This document shows, in pieces, positions 6,780 through 7,665 of a stretch of DNA of 7,665 nt. Source of the DNA: JACTUC01 sp964477685 (lineage in GTDB: Archaea > Thermoproteota > Methanomethylicia > Methanomethylicales > Methanomethylicaceae); assembly GCA_964477685.1 (NCBI GenBank), contig CAYZHK010000069.1, positions 1 to 7,665 on the forward strand. Direction: 5' to 3'. The notes under the pieces were generated by a model, which ran no database searches, was not told where the DNA came from, and saw only the letters and a program-made list of their open reading frames with translations. Numbering within the stretch: position 1 is the stretch's first letter; every line of letters starts with the position of its first letter. The position numbers and the translations under genes are program-made.

Positions 6780-7665
6780 ATGCAGTTTTCCCTTAGGGAA
6801 AGGCTCGGCAATGTCAAGATCACAAGGGTCGACATCTTCGTCTACTCGGTCCTTGCGGCCATCGTCATCATGGCGGTGGCCCTGCGCCTCCTACCCATTC
6901 AGTGGGGCATCTACCTCGACGAGTTCGACCCCTACATGCAGTTCAAGGAAATGGAGTACATCGTGCAGAACGGCTTCGCGGCCTGGTTCACCTGGTTCGA
7001 CCCAACCAGGTGGGCTCCCTGGGGCGTGAACGTCCCCTCCCAGATGCCCTTGGGCGTACCGTTCACCGGCGCAGCCATCTACATGTTCCTGCAGTTCATC
7101 GGCCTCAACATCTCGACGCTGGATGTGGCCGCCTTCTGGCCGGTCTTCTCGGGAGCCCTCATGGTCGTCCTCGTCTTCCTCATCGGGAAATCCCTGGTAA
7201 ACCGCGGCGTCGGCCTCCTGACCTCCTTCGTATTCGCCATAGACCCCACCTCCATCCAGAGGACCGCGCTGGGTTTCTTCGATACGGAGTCTGTGGGCCT
7301 CCTCTGCATGTTCATTGCCGTCCTCTTCTTCATCCTATCCTTCAAGAAGAACACGGTCCCCTACGCCATCATATCGGGGCTGGGCCTCGGGGGGATGGCC
7401 CTTTCATGGGGTGCCTACCTATACCCGCTGAACCTCTTCGCCCTCTATGTTATAGTCCTCGCCCTGATCGGCAAGTGGAACAAGAGGGTGGCCGTCTCCA
7501 TGACCATCGTCACCTCCATCACCATGTTTACCTTGGCCGTCTCGCCCAACAACGGCCTGGGCGCCGCCATATCGCCCTACACGATTGGGCCGATAATGGC
7601 GGTGCTCATCTCCATAGTGATGGGCCTCACCGAGTTCATCCCCGACAGCTCAAAGAGGCGCCTCG
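6780..7665 (+). CDS. aglB: Oligosaccharyltransferase STT3/AglB (N-terminal 295 residues; C-terminus outside window)
   Basis: Membrane oligosaccharyltransferase that moves a lipid-linked glycan onto Asn in N-X-S/T sites of proteins at the outer face of the cell membrane. The frame is open from ATG 6780 to the window end. Seen: a first membrane helix at about residues 19-39, then DEFDPYMQF at 47-55, the first acidic catalytic motif (Asp 50 matches the EFDP Asp of STT3 proteins). Next comes the external loop WFTWFDPTRWAPWG with GVP, matching the W..D....WPPG...G.P segment of the family, followed by several further membrane helices. GFFDTES follows, with Asp 168 and Glu 170 as the second D-x-E/D motif. 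The WWDYG block and the soluble C-terminal domain would lie beyond the window. Start choice rests on a strong Shine-Dalgarno and a TATA-like box. It is divergent from ileS, and no other glycosylation gene is seen here. Confidence 0.93.
   Translation, partial: MQFSLRERLGNVKITRVDIFVYSVLAAIVIMAVALRLLPIQWGIYLDEFDPYMQFKEMEYIVQNGFAAWFTWFDPTRWAPWGVNVPSQMPLGVPFTGAAIYMFLQFIGLNISTLDVAAFWPVFSGALMVVLVFLIGKSLVNRGVGLLTSFVFAIDPTSIQRTALGFFDTESVGLLCMFIAVLFFILSFKKNTVPYAIISGLGLGGMALSWGAYLYPLNLFALYVIVLALIGKWNKRVAVSMTIVTSITMFTLAVSPNNGLGAAISPYTIGPIMAVLISIVMGLTEFIPDSSKRRL

Noticed and set aside
6754..7029. 91-codon plus-strand open frame in another frame of aglB
   Set aside because: Ser/Arg-rich, overlapping the well-supported aglB N-terminus with its catalytic motif. 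It is a frame shadow.
1..7665. CRISPR array, tRNA/rRNA, insertion sequence, prophage or defence genes
   Set aside because: No spaced direct repeats, no cloverleaf-like segment with T-loop consensus, no transposase or integrase motif. Almost all bases fall within the seven genes described.

Overview
The window is archaeal chromosome, GC-rich and densely coded. It holds seven protein genes, two cut by the window ends, and no RNA gene, CRISPR array, insertion sequence or prophage that I can see. Archaeal origin is shown by a stand-alone type IA topoisomerase with the DYDxEGS Toprim motif, an AglB/STT3 oligosaccharyltransferase, a COG3199-type ATP-NAD kinase-like protein, an archaeal-style isoleucyl-tRNA synthetase, and AT-rich TATA-like boxes about 25-35 nt before several starts. 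Heavy use of AGG for Arg and ATA for Ile, the EFDPY-type AglB and the MPVR-type zinc ribbon suggest a Thermoproteota/TACK lineage (Nitrososphaeria or Bathyarchaeia-like). That placement is inference and not certain.

Layout. (1) 1-1092, minus: N-terminal part of DNA topoisomerase I (topA), running off the left edge. (2) 1093-1134: a 42-bp divergent promoter in which the two TATA-like boxes form an 8-bp inverted repeat, so the two promoters are interlocked. (3) 1135-2336, plus: a 186-aa membrane protein of unknown function, a 69-aa zinc-ribbon protein overlapping it by 32 nt, and a glycine cleavage H-like protein (gcvH) with its own TATA-like box. (4) 2352-6660, minus: ileS followed 1 nt later by a COG3199 ATP-NAD kinase-like gene. 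This pair runs tail-to-tail against gcvH with only 15 bp between. (5) 6661-6779: a conventional back-to-back divergent promoter region. (6) 6780-7665, plus: N-terminal half or less of AglB, running off the right edge.

The genes are mostly housekeeping: DNA topology, tRNA charging, protein N-glycosylation, and lipoyl-dependent one-carbon or glycine metabolism. They do not form one pathway. I found no convincing new defence or mobile system. The parts most worth a second look are the interlocked topA promoter, the unknown membrane protein/zinc-ribbon pair, and the variant class I signatures (HVGT, AMHKS) in IleRS.
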